Assembly (NCBI GenBank): GCA_034008185.1
Contig: CM067082.1
Span: forward strand, 103,039,311-103,103,310
Reading direction: 5' to 3'
Source of the DNA: Gorsachius magnificus
Lineage: Eukaryota; Chordata; Aves; Pelecaniformes; Ardeidae
DNA length: 64,000 bases
Below the pieces are notes generated by a model that was given only the letters and a program-made list of their open reading frames with translations, made no database searches and was not told where the DNA came from. Shown here one piece after another: positions 1 to 13,303 of this stretch. The stretch's first letter is position 1, and each line of letters opens with the position of its first letter. The translations under genes were made by a program, and so were the position numbers.

Positions 1-3000
1 TTCTTGTAAAAGTTATAAATACATATACATGTTTCAATAAGACTAATATTAATTAAGAACTCCTGAAGCAAGATAACTGCATATTAAAAGGTGTATGCCT
101 TTGGAGAGTTGCAAGTTTTTTTTGCTTGGTTCCCCCGTCCAGGAATTTAAGAAACTACTCCCTGACAGGGATACACATTTGCGCACACATTTTTAAGCAC
201 AACCCAAAACATTTGGTTCCCTAATGCTGTTTGCAGCTGATCCAAGAGTCACATTCTCTGAATCTACCATGTCACTCTCTGATTAATATATACACAGTAT
301 GTTAGACCAGGCTCCATAAACTAGTATCATCATAAAATCAATCACAAGCATTTTTGTTCTAGCATGTATGCTGTTCAGCTGAATTTAAGGCCAAAGAAGC
401 TGCCAAGCCAGCAAGTATTTAACAGGAAAGATGGAAACTGATTCTTATTCAGACAAGACAGCACACAACTTATGAATGGTTTAATTGATGCACAAAAGAG
501 ACATTAATAACATTTACAGAAGCTAAGTTCAGCATACAGTAAAGGTGCATTCTAAAATATGTTAAGTATTTTTAGAGTGGCTACATCAAGAACCTGTAGG
601 ACTATAGTAAAGTGAGAAACAGTCTTCAGATTCTTAATAAGCGTTGCTGGATTTCAATGTGGACAGCTGGCTGGTTTGTTAATTCACGATTCCATAGGCA
701 TGAACAGAACATAACTTCATGGAAGTTATTAAAGAAATAGGCATTTGTGACAAGAAGGTTCTCACGAAGACCTATGTTTCCACAGAGCCAATGCATTGCT
801 AGTAAAAATGGAAGTCGCTCAGACAAACCTACAGCTGTCCCAATCCTCAGTGCAGGACAGACAATCAAGCCACCAAAGTAAGGTAAGGGGAATACAATAG
901 GGGCAAGCTATTTGTTCTTTAATAGTATGCCTTTATGAAAAATAAAATTAAGGGGTTTTTAATTTCTCTTTAAAACCTTCACAGTAAATACGTAAATACT
1001 TTTCAAACCGTTAATGCTATAGCCTTAGCTTAATTAATTCAAGAGACGAAAAACATTACAACTTGTGTATTGCTTTTACCATGATTTTTATAATCTATTC
1101 AATTTACAGTGATTGTACGGTTTGAGGATTGTTGTTTGTCTCATACTGAGGAATTATCCATCTCCTACAAGCCACTGAGGAAGAAAGCTTGACATAGAGT
1201 ACTGCAACATAAAAAGCACCATACCTCTGGACTTGGCAACATACATGGGATGACAACAGTGCTACGTAAGGATACAATGACTTGGGGCCAGTTTAGCAAT
1301 GTATATATTCTCAGAGAGAAGTGAACATGGATTTTAAAGACATCCTACAAGTGCTGTGTCAGTTCTGCTACTAAAGTGTTCATGACACTTGGAAGCAGTC
1401 TTTAATGCATAAAGGCAGCAGTCTCTGTATAGTACTTTTTTTGATGCTCACTGATCCAAGCATAGGTACCTATGGTTCTGCCATTGTGGAAAATTGGATT
1501 CAGGCTCTGATCCAAACAAACTGACTGTTCTTAAAACTCAAAGGGATTTTCAGTCTCAATGAGGTTTTAAGTCCACTGTCAACTGAAATTTCACGTCATG
1601 TCCTACAAGTCCTCTGAACACATCACTTATTTTAACTTCTACTAACAGAGCGATACAACACAGACCTGAGTTGGAATACTATGTATTCCAGACAGGACAC
1701 TGATATGCTCAAAATCTATGCCTCAGGAAAGAAAAGAGCATTGTGCATGCCAAATTAGTCATTAAACTGAATAACAGTAACAAATAACCGTGCTACTAAC
1801 TTGATAACACAAGCCATTCATAACTTTTGTAAGTTTTGTTTGAGGTTTTTTGGGGGGGCTTGTGGAGGTTTTTTGGCCTTTTTTTTTTACAAAAACTCCA
1901 CATACAGGAGAATGTGCATACACATGTATAAACATATATGTATACACACATAAAAAACACACATTTATATATGTGTGTGTGAATAGTCTGCTTTATCAAG
2001 TGAGAGAGCATGCATGAGACACTCTGACCTATCAGCTAAAGGTAATAGAAGGGAAGACAGAGTGCCATCAGCTCCCAGTCAACTGAATTCTCCCAAGTTC
2101 TTAATGAATAAAGAGAAAAGTTAAATAGTTAAGGCTAAATACTCAGGAGAAAGGCATCCTCAAGGTTCTTAAAATGAGCTTCTGACAATAACTGCTGAAT
2201 AATACTCTAAAGAGATATGGAGCCATATTACAACAAAAGGATGTCAGAGTATGGAACTGGTGCGCATACCATCACTGAAGAGAAAAAAAAGCTTTCCTTC
2301 AGGAAGACATACAAATACTTGGAAAGCAGTTAACAGTAAGCCAAAAGAATTAGGAAGGAAGACAAGGCTACAAGTGACACAGAACAAACAAAAAAGACCA
2401 CCAAGAATAAATTTGTGGGAACCATGTAATTGTGTAATTATGAAAGAGCAGACCCGTGGACAAGTATTTTGTAGTGCTGTGCCAGAGGAAAAAAAGAAGC
2501 CAAGACTCCTGATTAACAGATTTCTTCAGCTCACTTGATACTAGTGACTGAATCATCATGTACCTGAAGACTCTCTACTACTTTTTTTAGATTCTCAGAT
2601 TTGCCCTTCTACCTATATGGAATTTACAAGCAGGAGAAACTAAGTTTATTCTAACCATGCTACCTTTCATAATAAAAAAACCTTATTACTTTTCTTCTTA
2701 AGGCTTAAGCTTGGGACACAATTCACATTTATGTATGAGTAACCAGTGTCACAAACTTGAATTTCTTCGTGTCAGTACAGTAATTGATGAAAAGAACACT
2801 ACTTTTCATAGTAGCAAATACATTGCTGAACAATGCTCAATTCTATACACATCTGTCCTGACATTACCAGGAGAGAATTGAAAACAAAAGCCTGTTATAG
2901 CTAACTTCCCTTTGCATATTCTTTTTGACAGAACTACAAACAGAAGTTATATTCTGGTTCCATTTGAGATGCAATAACAGGATGTCAAGACCTCTGCACC

Positions 3001-5069
3001 AAATACTTCCAAAAACTATCCCTCTAAATCAGGCAGAATGATGAACAACTCCACAAGTAGACTCACATTTCAGTAATGCCTCATCACTTCAGTCCACAAT
3101 GCTGCTATATCACAGATAGGGATGCCATTGATTTAAAGAACAGAAAGCTGTATTGGTGACGAAAGCAACTTTAATAAAGGATAGAAACTATAAGAAATTA
3201 CTCTGCCACAGGAGATCTCATTTCCACAGCTAGTGTGGTAAATACTTAACAGTCAGTTCTCCCACTGGAAATTCCGTAACATCGTATCTTTAGAAGTAAT
3301 TCTCATACATGCTTGAGTATTTCAGTGACATCAAGCTGAGGGAAAAATTAATATTGCTGCTGGCAGGAACTATCTGTCTGTAGCTCTAAGTACGCTTACT
3401 GCCAGCTATCCTATCCCATCCCTATCTTCAGCATCATGATAGTTCTACATTATAGTTGTATAAAAGCTCTTACCAGCAGGAAAAGGGTGGGAAGCTCAGC
3501 ACTGAGCTGACAGAGAGGATGTTGCTCTTGCATGACAAATGAGGGAGAAGAAAGCTGCTGCTTTGATTTAAAAATGTGGGATTTGAAGTCAACCAGGCAC
3601 CTGAGCCTCAAGCACAAAGGTTATATTGTAAATTAAGGTCACCAGTCATTCAACTCCACACACCACAAAGGGCTTCTCTATATTGCAGGCAGAAAGTTAT
3701 ACATTTAAAACCAGAATCAAGCAGTAATCTTCCTGCACAAATGTCAAGATGAGAAAAGAGGAACGTCCTAACCACAAGTAGTGGCAGTCACATAAGAGGC
3801 TTATGCCAAAGCCATCTTTTCCCCAGATCATCCCGACTCATAGATCCAGCTACCTTTAACTCTTCCATCAGGTCCAGCTCACACACACACATGGAATTAG
3901 TGGACATTTTGCATAGAGTAGTTTTTCCTTTCACCATTTCAAAGGTCAAATAACAAGCTAGTGTTCTTATGCAAGAACAATTTTTATAGTCCATATTTAG
4001 AATGCGACTAGTTTATCCAAACACACATCTGTGTTATACCATGCAAAGTTATTCCAAACAACAGTGTCCGCTTCCAAAACCTTTAGAAGATAAACATACA
4101 GCTTCATAACAAATCAACAATAAATAGTTCAGTTCTACAAAGAGAAAAAGCACTGCAGCATCCTTGGTTTATAAACTCCAAAGACTTCCATACGAAGTGT
4201 CTTTTACATAGCTGACAGGGAATAAAAAAGGTCAAAAAGTATCAGACAACTTACTCTATTTCCATTTCATGCAATATTCCCAACAACAAATACTACCAGA
4301 CAAATTCCACTTATTGCAAGACAGACACAGTCTCACTGTGAAAGAGTGATTGGAACCAATACTGAAACAAACAGCAACAGACACCAGCTCACCCTCTTAG
4401 ACATGTTAACACTGCAGGTCTAAAAACAAACACTAGCAAGTAGCAGGTCTATTGTTTCTCAATAAAGGGATGACAAAGCCCAAGTTTCACAGTATGCCAA
4501 ATAGGATGCTTTTATTCATTTTTCAATGGAAAAATGGATCACCCTTAGAAGACCCTTACATTCTTAACTCAAATACTGAAAAAAAGAAATATTTAAGTTT
4601 GACCTACAAGACAGTATTTCTCAGAAAGATGCACAGCAACTGAAGTCATGAATACACTGTAACATTCAAAAACCTGCAAATACCGGAGCCCAGTATCTCC
4701 TCTTTGTAAACCACTCACCAACTTCATCAGATCAGTCCAGCTTGAATCTTTCTAATGTAGTACAGTAAGATCAACTACAGCAACAGTAAAAGGAAAGCAC
4801 TAGGCTGTTAGACCTTTTCCTCACATTTCATTTGAAGCTTCTGATTACATTTTCATGTAAATTTTATGTCTAAAATCATTAGATATTACACTGAACTTTG
4901 AGTCCAAAAGCACAGAGGCTATATACTGCAATTTAACAAACTTACTGCATACATACATATTTTTAATTATCAGATATCAAACTAATACTTTAAATACAGA
5001 GTTTATTCTTTATTACTCAGGATCAAAACAGTACAAAATAGGCACAGTTTGCGCGCTATCAAAACCTAC
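1..5069 (-). other. SUGCT: SUGCT intron 5 (partial)
   Basis: This AT-rich non-coding sequence lies downstream of SUGCT exon 5. It holds a CA/TA microsatellite near 1.9 kb and scattered short ORFs with no coding signature. No further SUGCT exon was found, consistent with the very long introns of this gene in mammals. Confidence 0.75.
1901..1983. repeat. CA/TA-type microsatellite
   Basis: The stretch alternates purine and pyrimidine (cacatac, atatatgtatac, tatatatgtgtgtgtg). It lies within the SUGCT intron and has no visible function. Confidence 0.7.
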
Positions 5070-5120
5070 CTCTCTGATTAGCTTTGCTCCTTTTGAATCC
5101 TTCATGTTAATAGCTATACT
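5070..5120 (-). CDS. SUGCT: SUGCT exon 5 (51 bp)
   Basis: The acceptor is TTATCCCCAG and the donor GAGAG/GTAGGT. It is exactly 17 codons, [17 protein letters not shown], aligning to human SIAVNIKDPKGVKIIKE. It is the last SUGCT exon visible in the window. Confidence 0.92.
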
Positions 5121-8100
5121 CTGGGGATAAAAAAATACAATAGTAATTTATATGAAACCCCTTCTGGTGATTATCAGCCTCTTCTAAACATAACCAACAG
5201 TAAAATTGCATACTACAGCTGAATCAAATAAGTAAATTTTAACATACACCCCACCTCCCCCTGCAAAAAAAAATTGTTAGTAAAGCAAGCTGAACTGTCC
5301 CACCAATGAATGGATCAGACAAGCACCAAAACAAGTCTGACAGATGTGCACCTTGGAGCCGCACTGCAGTCTGTTCACTGTGCATTTGCACAGCACCTAC
5401 TCTACAAGTACACACGGGGACACCAGAAACATTTCTGTCAATGGCAACAAGCCATTAAACAGCTCAGGCACGTCATGAAACTTCATCTCAATCCTGAAGT
5501 TTCACAAGCTACCTTGAGCCAACCTAACTAGTATGATGCCTGCTCTCCTGCAGGTCAACTGAGCTGATGCACCTGAAAAAAACTGATTATTTAAATAAAA
5601 TAACCCTTACTTCCAGCAAGGTTCATTTTTGGTCAATCTGCACCAGCAGGATTGGCAGGACCACTTTTAAGTTTGCTTCAGCTGACCACAGCACCATACC
5701 AGAGGTTTGCAGCCTTTTTTGTTCAAAAGAACTCTTCTTTTTTCTCCCTGATTTTATTCATAACTTAATGCAAATGTAACTATTGCTCCGTTATATATGT
5801 TAAAAATCAAAGTAGTGTTATGTCTTCAGTTGTAATTACAGAAAACATATGCTAATGTTCAATACCACACTCCATTTACCTTTTTATTTCTATTGACACT
5901 GAGAAAATAAACACTTTCTGTTCCAGCAAAAGGCGGGCCCCAGGCTCTTGTATCATCACCAGCTCCTGAAAGAAATACCATCACATTTTTGTAGTTGTCT
6001 AATATCACACTGCCAACAAATAAAAAAGAATAAAAAGTTTTCCTCCAATGTCATGTTTAAACCACCTAAGCTTCATCTAGCAGGCAGGACAGAAGTTTTT
6101 ATATATATTTTAGGATATTTATTTCAAGAAACCCACCTAAAAGTGAATGTGATTAAGCAAAGTGAACATAGTGGTTGCTAATGCTGGGATAACTTTTAGG
6201 CTTTAAAATATCAATATACAGCCACACACCACCAATGTATTTGCAGGGGGTTTGGTAGTTTTTGTTTGTGGGCTGGGTTTGGGTGGGGTTAAACTTAAAT
6301 AGCTACAATGCTATTCTGTTAGGCAATCCAGAAGAATTTAGTAGAAGCTCTTGCCCTGCACTGAATCATACACTGCACACGGTCAATAAGCTAATCCTGA
6401 AACACTCTAGACACAACATCAAGATGTTGCTGATCAGCAACAACTTGTTAAGCTGCATGCTGCAGGAACACGAACAAAAAAGCAGCACTTACTATAGCTG
6501 GTGCAATCCCCCTCCCAGAAACGCTCCTGCCTTACAGAAAGGCAAGATGGCATTAAAGCTGCTGCAGACACTGATGTCACTGCACCATTTATGCTTAATT
6601 TTCAATTTTAAACCTTTCTTAAACACCACAAAAACTGGCAATCTATTTTAATTAGAATTAAAGCTAAGACTAGCAATCTGTTCTAATTAGAATTAGAACT
6701 AAATTTAAATTCAGCTATAATCATCATCCCAGTGCTAGCAAGCATGTACAGTCCTGTATCTATTTCAATATCTAGACTTTTTGTACTTGTTAATTTCACG
6801 TGAGCGAAAACTTTCCTTAGCAAGGCAACACAGAAGACTCTTTGATACTAGCATAGATATATAAACAAGCTGAAGGACCTTTGTTCTTACACAATATAGT
6901 TACTGTGATAATTATGCTATACACTATGGTAACAAAGGTCCACGGCCGCTTAAGATCAACTGCAGTAGAACTTACACACACACATAAATTACTCATCAAC
7001 ATTTGTACTGTTTAATATCTCAAATAATTATTTTGGTTCAACTGGTAAGCCTGGTGAAAAAACAAATTCTTTTGGACATTACCACTTCAAGCCATTCAAA
7101 ACAAAACATTTCAGTAATACTTTCCATGTAGGGCACTAGTGTTGCTATTATCATGTATGGATTAATATTCCTGTGAAAGTAGGTATCATCTCAGACAATT
7201 ATGCACATTCTAAAATGTTTGAAATTCAGAATTCTCAGGCTACACTTCTCCTTCAATTCCAAAGCAAAACTCTTAAGAGCTGGAATTCAAATCTCTGAAA
7301 CCATCATTTCATACTTAATCACTGACATTGCTCCACTCGTACTACCTAGATACTCGGAATAATGCCATCACCAGTCCCATCTGATAGTACAAGACTGATG
7401 CGGCTTTTGCCCTGTCGCAAAAGTGAAAACATTTGAAACAATGGTGAGTAATTAAGGATGACCCATAGGTTGATGGGACAAAACTTCTGTTAGATATTCA
7501 ATGTTTGGTTAAGTGTTCAAACATTCACTATTTCCTATTTAAAATAAAATATAGGCAATGTAATGTGCTTTAGTATGTCAAGTGTGTAATTAAGTTCACC
7601 AGCTCTTTTCAAAACTAATAATACAAAAAGAGAGAAAATTAAAACATGCAAACTTAAAGAAGAAAGAGATACATGACAGTGTGCAGCTCGTGTGGTGGAA
7701 TTACATGCCTCAAGTGCATAATGGTACATAAAACTGAAAGCCAAATGCAGGGAATATTTCTAAAAAAAGAACCGAATCCCACACAGTTTGTTATTCTTCT
7801 TGTATGGTCTTACAAGCTAAAAAGTGTAGCTATTCCTAAAATAAGCTTTTTTTTTTTTTTTTTTTTTTTTTTATTAACAAATCTTCAACAACTATTTGAA
7901 AAAGAAGTGCATGTACTGAGTGAAGAAAACCACTGTGTTAAGCTAAAATACACAAAATAAAATAAATTCTATTTATGCAGCTAATTACCCAGGTTCCAAT
8001 CAGACTCAAAAGGAGCTACACAAGTTTCTGCATCTCAAAACACACTTGAAGCCTGTTAACCTCACACACTTTCAGCACTAGCATGAAGTTTTTCATGCAA

Positions 8101-11100
8101 ATTCAGAAATCTCCCTTTTCCAGTGAACCCCCATCTCCACCTATACAGAAATATCAGATCCTGGACTTTAAAGATACAACTACCTCATGCAGAAAACTTT
8201 TGTTCACTTTGCACAATTCCAAAGAAAGATTTCTCTGACAAGGTAATTTTTAATTAACCATCTGAAACTATACTGAAATATTAAAATTATTCTCAGGAGA
8301 AAGTTGATATAGTATGCCAAGTCACCTTATACTCTACCAGTCAAAAATCCTTGCCAACCCCACTAGACCTGTATACTATTACACAAAAGCAGTGCTAACA
8401 AACAACGTAAGTATTTTAAACGCTCATATTACCTTCCTTCCTTGTAATAACAAAAATGAAAATACAAGGTGGAGTTTCTTTTTCCAAAACTGAAGTGCCT
8501 GTCATTTTATCAGTATTCTAATTCTGAGCAGTAAGACATATATTCCTATTTAAAATTATCTAAGATATTTTGGCTCAGAGGGAATGGAGCTGAAGATTCT
8601 GAATTCCCGTATGGGTAAAACACCTTTTCCATAATTCTCATGTAACTAATTGCTGGAAGGTTTTGTATGTTTGTCAAATTTTGCATGTCAAACGCTACAC
8701 TTAAAACCCTGTTTTAAGCCTCTCACCACATTATAAAAAAAAACCCAAACACTATACACCTAAGCATTTTCAAGTCCAACTTAAAATCTAAGCAAAGTCC
8801 AAACAATTCAAACAAAATCAATTTAGTTTTGAGTGATGGAATAAAGCACTTCAGTAAGTGATAACTCAGTACTGTTTTGTACATTAATATCTGAAAAAGT
8901 TACTTGACCTTACAACTTCAACAACTTTCTTAGCACAATACCATACACACTGCCACCAAAACTACATCATAACCAAATAAACATAGTATTTTCTTCCTAA
9001 ATATTTTCAAAAGTTTTCAATCTTGCATTCTTACTCATGCATTACTTAAAATAGATAAACTATTTGTTAAACTACCCCACACTCATTATGTATAAGATAA
9101 ATGCAAATCTTACCTGGTCTTTCCACTTTGATAACTTCAGCCCCTAGATCTCCTAAATTCATTGTGGCAAAGGGCCCTGCAAGCACCCTGCAATATTAAA
9201 AAAAGATTTTCTTAATTTTTCCTATCAGGATATTTGCAGCTACACAGACTGTTCCAAACTACAGACAAAACACAAACCTTGTTAAATCCAGAATTTTCAC
9301 ACCATCCAATGGCTTTACATTACTAGCACCTGACAAGAAACAGAAAACAGTAACTTACTCTCCAATTTTTTGCAAGATATGTTTCTCTTTGGTTGTCTGA
9401 AACAGTTTTTATGACACTCTCCCATCACCCTCCCTCAACTCCCTCCCCAAATAAAGGATAATAAAGCTTTCTGCACAGGTAGGTTACAAGGGCTGTATTA
9501 CACTAGTTAAGCCTTTCAAAGTTGGAAAACCTTATGGTTAACATTGCAGAACCTATTCTAAACACCTAGCAAGTCTACAATAAAGCTACTTTTTTAGAGA
9601 TATTTTTATATGTGTCTTCCACAAATTCATATAGCTTTTAAAGATGAAGAAAAATCCAATAAAAGCATAGCAAACAATATCAGAGCGACAGAACTAAAAC
9701 TAATGGGTAGCAGACCAATGTGAAGTACAGTATCCCCACAAAGTGTTTTGACCTGTGTAGACCTATGCACTTGCATCACACACACAAGAAAGGACATCTG
9801 CATTTCAAAAAAAAAAAAAAAAAGATGTTTCAAAACTGAAAACAGAATATGAACCAAGGAAATACACATTCTAGCTTTAACTTTCAACAGCAGTTACAAG
9901 TGCAAGATAACTACAAGGAAATCAATGCTTTCCTCCTTTCCCCGACTAGCTCTAAGAAACAACAGCAGTGGCAATAAGCATCACAGCCAGAGCAAGCAAT
10001 CTCCTAGACTAGACCACAGGTTTGCCTACTATCTCCTGGGTGACCTTCTGCTAACTCAGTGCCTTTAATTGCAGGCTGGGGATGCAAACACTTCACCACC
10101 CCATGCGGATGGTAATTTCATTACTATTTGGAAGGTGATCTCATACCACAAGAAAAAAAAGCAAGCACCTGGCCAATAGAGCTACAAAAATGATGCAATA
10201 CCAAGTTGTGGTAAGCATCTCTTTTTGGTGTTTGTACAGGTGAAAGATGTAAAACACGGAAGAAAAATAAAAATGAAAAAGAAAACCCAATTAATTCAAG
10301 CATAGGTTTCCTTACAGAACAGAGAGAACTACAGTCCCTCAAAGCATGCAGGGCAGTGTGGTGTGCTTCCAGTCATGCAGCAGTGAACACCTATGTCACC
10401 TGCTCCACACTCCCTCCATCAGACCTGAGCCACCCTTCAGTCACCCCCATAACTCTCCTTCCTACCTTACTGTATATATGGTAATAAGGAGATAGATTTA
10501 GAGAGGTAATAAAAAAGCTATAGAGATATGAAGCAGCATTGGGAATTCAAGGCTTCTGCTAAAAGGTTTTCATTCACTGTACTACTCTCAGTGAGAACAC
10601 TTGCATCCCATTCTCCATCTTCAAGACATTTTCCTCATTTATGACCAATCACTCCCAAGGGATTTGAGTTTAATGGGTCTGGGGTTTTAATACAATATGC
10701 AGACCAAGTACCATGTTGAAGACATGCTTATCTAGAAGCGGCAGTGTATTTTGCACATTTCAAAGCCTTTGGGAAAACTCAGGCTCCCACCTTCTCTTCA
10801 ATGCTGCACGCCTCAGTAAAAGTTCCAAGTGTCAGAAAATACTTGTGCTAGTGCCAGGTAAACACCACAGACCCTCCAGCTTAACCTCAATTTTATCAAA
10901 TTGGCTCTAGCTGAGCAAACACTTGAGCATATGCTTGTCTGTTAAGGAACTGAGTGCACCATTTGCTTCACAACGGCATTGCTCTGTGTTTACAGGAAAA
11001 TATGTAAACAGCTTTACAGAAAAGCACAGCTCCCTAAAAAAAAAAAAATCATTGTAGTTAACAAAAAGAGTCCACCTTCCTCTATTCTTTCCACACCTTT

Positions 11101-13222
11101 ACACCTTTTAAAGCTGCACTCTCTTACTCAATGGCTCACTTATTCTCCTCCTGAGCCAGCATTTAGCGTTACTTATATTTCTCACAGGTACACTACCAGA
11201 ACAGCAGCAACTTTTCAGAGCCAAAGGGTTCTCTACCTGTGGCTGAATTGCAGGACTCCATAAAGATAATTCACAAAGAAGCCTATAAAGTGTTATGATT
11301 AGTCTGTAAATATGTATTTATGCAAACTAAGACTGATGAATCCTTACTAATTATCATATCGCTCACATTATGGTAACATCTAACATGGCATTCAGTGATT
11401 AGGTCTCTTCTATAGTTGGAACAGAACTGGAGAGTACAATTGTTGTTTCAGAGACAAACAGTCCATTGTGATTTTTTTTATACTGATAAATAACACTGAT
11501 GTCCACAACAATGAAAAAATGCAAGAAAGAGATCAAAAAGCTTGCTTTTGAAAATCTGAGGGAAAAGACAGACCTGTTAGTCTCTTCAAACTCGAAAAGC
11601 ACAGATATTCACAAAAGAAAAAATATAGGACCTGCATTTGCATTCCAGCAGGACACTAGTTTGCTGAAACAATTACAATGGAATGCCTTTTGACTATCAG
11701 AGAAACAGCAGTTCTAGTACACTGATCCTGAGGACCAACGTGCTCCCAAGCCCTTATTGGAGGAACAAAACCACACCACAAACAGAATTGATCACTATTG
11801 ACCAGAAGCTCTTGTATTTTTGCTTTTAATTATTCCAGTAACTTGATGATTGAAAGAAAAACCCATGCTCCCAGCTCTATCTATATCCTATTTGTAAATT
11901 CTTTATTCCCACAATGCTTGAATCTACTGTAAATTAAACATTCATATGTATGTTTTATAAATAACTTTGATGAAGAATAAGTATTTCCACTCACTCTCAA
12001 TATGATTTAAACTCTTTAAGCTCAGTAGGTTGTCTCAATGTTGGTCTACACGCCAATATGAGCAAGCAACCAACAGAGAGATCATTCTACAGAACAGAAG
12101 TTAATTTTCATGTCATACTCCCAAAAAAGCTTTCCTTTATATTTGTGACAGAAGTAAACAAGAGAGCCAACTGGTACATTTAGTATTTCTGCACCAATGC
12201 AAATTAAATAGATTCCATTCCAATTACATCAAATTCCAGAGGGCATCACTCCTTCAGTCTGTTGTCTCTACTTTGATTGCACAAACAATATTTTTTCATG
12301 TATACACGCAGCAAGCTATGATCAACTCCATCACTACCGTGGATTACTTCACTGTCAATAGGTACACTCCAACCAGGGACACACTCGGTACGTTCATCTT
12401 GGGAAACCGACCTCCAATCTTCCTCCGGTTCTAACACAATGGTTAGTGGTTTTCTATGTTATTGAGTACCAGAGAAATCTGAAAGCCAGAGGAAAACGAC
12501 TTTGTTGCAGCTTGGTGGGGTTTTTTTAATGAAGAAAAATAAAAAAAAAAAAGAGAACAACTGTATAGAGTTTTGTAACCTCTGAAAAATCAGGCCTAGA
12601 ACTGGACAGCAGGCACTTCCCCGCTCTCCCCGCTCCCGCCGTCAGCTGAAGCTGCCCGGAGAGCCGACCCGCTCCCTGCCACTCGCGAACCAGAGCTTCG
12701 GGCGGCGCGGGCACAGCCACCGTGCAAAGTCCAGTCGCAGTCACACTCGGCCAAACCCCGCAGCCCGGCGGGGAGCGGCGGCCGCCTCGGCCAGGCGGCC
12801 ACCCCGCCACACGATCTCGCCCTGGCGCCACAGGCCCCGCGGCGCCGGGGAGGGCAGGGCTAGCGGCGAGCTCGGCACCCGGCTGCTGGCAGGGTGCAGC
12901 CCCCTTCTGCCCCTCACAGGAGGCCGCGGGACGCACCGCGGCGCTGCGAGGGGGCGGCGGCAGAGCCTCCCTCAGGTGCTGAGCGCCCCGCGCCCCCCCC
13001 CCCCCAGCGAAACGGCTCGGACCCCTGCCCCAGCACCGCCCCAGAGCCCCGGCGGGATTCAACGGGCAGTGGGGCCCAAGGAGGCGAGGGAGAGAAGGCG
13101 AGGCTGAAGGGGAGGAGGAGGAGGGCGCGGCCCGCCCCGCCGCCCCGCCCTCCGCCCGCCGGGCTCCTCCACAGCCCGACGCCGCAGCGGCAGCTCCTTC
13201 TTCCCAGCCCGGCGCGCAGCAT
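5070..13222 (-). CDS. SUGCT: SUGCT, succinyl-CoA:glutarate CoA-transferase, 5' part of gene (partial)
   Basis: SUGCT is a mitochondrial class III (CaiB/BaiF family) CoA-transferase that moves CoA from succinyl-CoA to glutarate; its loss in people causes glutaric aciduria type 3. Read on the minus strand, four exons at 9278-9329, 9114-9187, 5880-5965 and 5070-5120 join without a frame break. They give peptides including [48 protein letters not shown] and [17 protein letters not shown]. This is the highly conserved family N-terminus, with the Gly/Ala-rich CoA-binding segment. The next expected block (LAAVCDVFVENY-like) was not found to the left, so the gene continues past base 1. The first exon is only probable. 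The gene is divergent from MPLKIP, as in human. Identification rests on family sequence remembered from the human protein and on synteny. Confidence 0.93.
5121..5879 (-). other. SUGCT: SUGCT intron 4
   Basis: This 759-bp intron separates exons 4 and 5. No recognisable element is seen in it. Short plus-strand ORFs here are chance. Confidence 0.85.
5880..5965 (-). CDS. SUGCT: SUGCT exon 4 (86 bp)
   Basis: The acceptor is TTTCTTTCAG and the donor AAAAAG/GTAAAT. It encodes [15 protein letters not shown] followed by [14 protein letters not shown] and ends on a codon boundary. The GDDTR and WGPP motifs are diagnostic of the family. Confidence 0.95.
6420..6447. repeat. 28-bp near-perfect palindrome
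   Basis: The perfect 18-bp core at 6425-6442 contains GTTGCTGATCAGCAAC. The flanking CAAG/CTTG extends it to 28 bp with a single mismatched pair (6424/6443). Confidence 0.9.
6638..6707. repeat. Two-copy tandem repeat, 35-bp unit
   Basis: Units begin at 6638 (gcaatctattttaattagaa) and 6673 (gcaatctgttctaattagaa) and diverge at a few positions. It is a small local duplication within the intron. Confidence 0.8.
7847..7872. repeat. Poly(T) tract, 26 bases
   Basis: This is an uninterrupted T run on the plus strand, equal to poly(A) on the SUGCT sense strand. No transposon body was recognised next to it, so it is either a homopolymer expansion or the tail of a decayed retroelement. Confidence 0.9.
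9114..9187 (-). CDS. SUGCT: SUGCT exon 3 (74 bp)
   Basis: It is bounded by acceptor ATATTGCAG and donor CCAG/GTAAGA. The first base completes Arg, followed by [20 protein letters not shown] and VERP. This is the signature region of class III CoA-transferases and is virtually unchanged from human. Only 90 bp of intron separates it from exon 2. Confidence 0.95.
9278..9329 (-). CDS. SUGCT: SUGCT exon 2 (52 bp)
   Basis: The acceptor reads TTCTTGTCAG and the donor AACAAG/GTTTGTG. The frame enters with two bases of a codon (GT GCT AGT) and leaves after AG of an Arg codon. It encodes the peptide [17 protein letters not shown], which starts the CoA-transferase domain. The entry phase means exon 1 must supply one base. 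Confidence 0.92.
9330..12590 (-). other. SUGCT: SUGCT intron 1 (probable)
   Basis: This non-coding stretch lies between exon 2 and the CpG island. It is AT-rich with several short A and T runs. No exon, RNA gene or named repeat was recognised. An ORF ending at 12246 on the minus strand begins with a non-ATG codon and looks fortuitous. Confidence 0.65.
13154..13222 (-). CDS. SUGCT: Probable SUGCT exon 1 coding start (mitochondrial leader)
   Basis: An ATG at 13222-13220 (minus) with G at -3 opens [19 protein letters not shown]. This is an Arg-rich leader with no acidic residue, as expected for mitochondrial import, and its GLW element resembles the end of the human leader. It lies in a CpG island upstream of exon 2 on the correct strand. 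The weak point is the donor: exon 2 needs a phase-1 partner and I see no clean GT in that phase just after the leader. A GCT/GTGGAG site is close but is phase 2. The right-hand boundary given is therefore nominal. A start elsewhere in the island is possible. Confidence 0.4.
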
Positions 13223-13303
13223 CTCCGCGCGCCGTCACCCGCCGCTCGGAGCAACGCCGAGCGCCTCAGCCAGCGCCGCGAAAAGACGCGCGCTTCACCC
13301 CAT

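Larger units (their letters stand above)
5966..9113 (-). other. SUGCT: SUGCT intron 3
   Basis: This 3.1-kb AT-rich intron contains a 28-bp near-perfect palindrome (6420-6447), a two-copy 35-bp tandem repeat (6638-6707) and a 26-base T tract (7847-7872). No other exon was recognised. Confidence 0.85.

Noticed and set aside
626..868. 80-codon hydrophobic minus-strand ORF
   Set aside because: It starts with TTG, has no splice acceptor or known family, and does not match the next SUGCT exon expected here.
12246..12437. Minus-strand ORF with acidic start ([14 protein letters not shown])
   Set aside because: It begins with a GTG codon and lies in the probable SUGCT intron 1; no splice sites or family support it.
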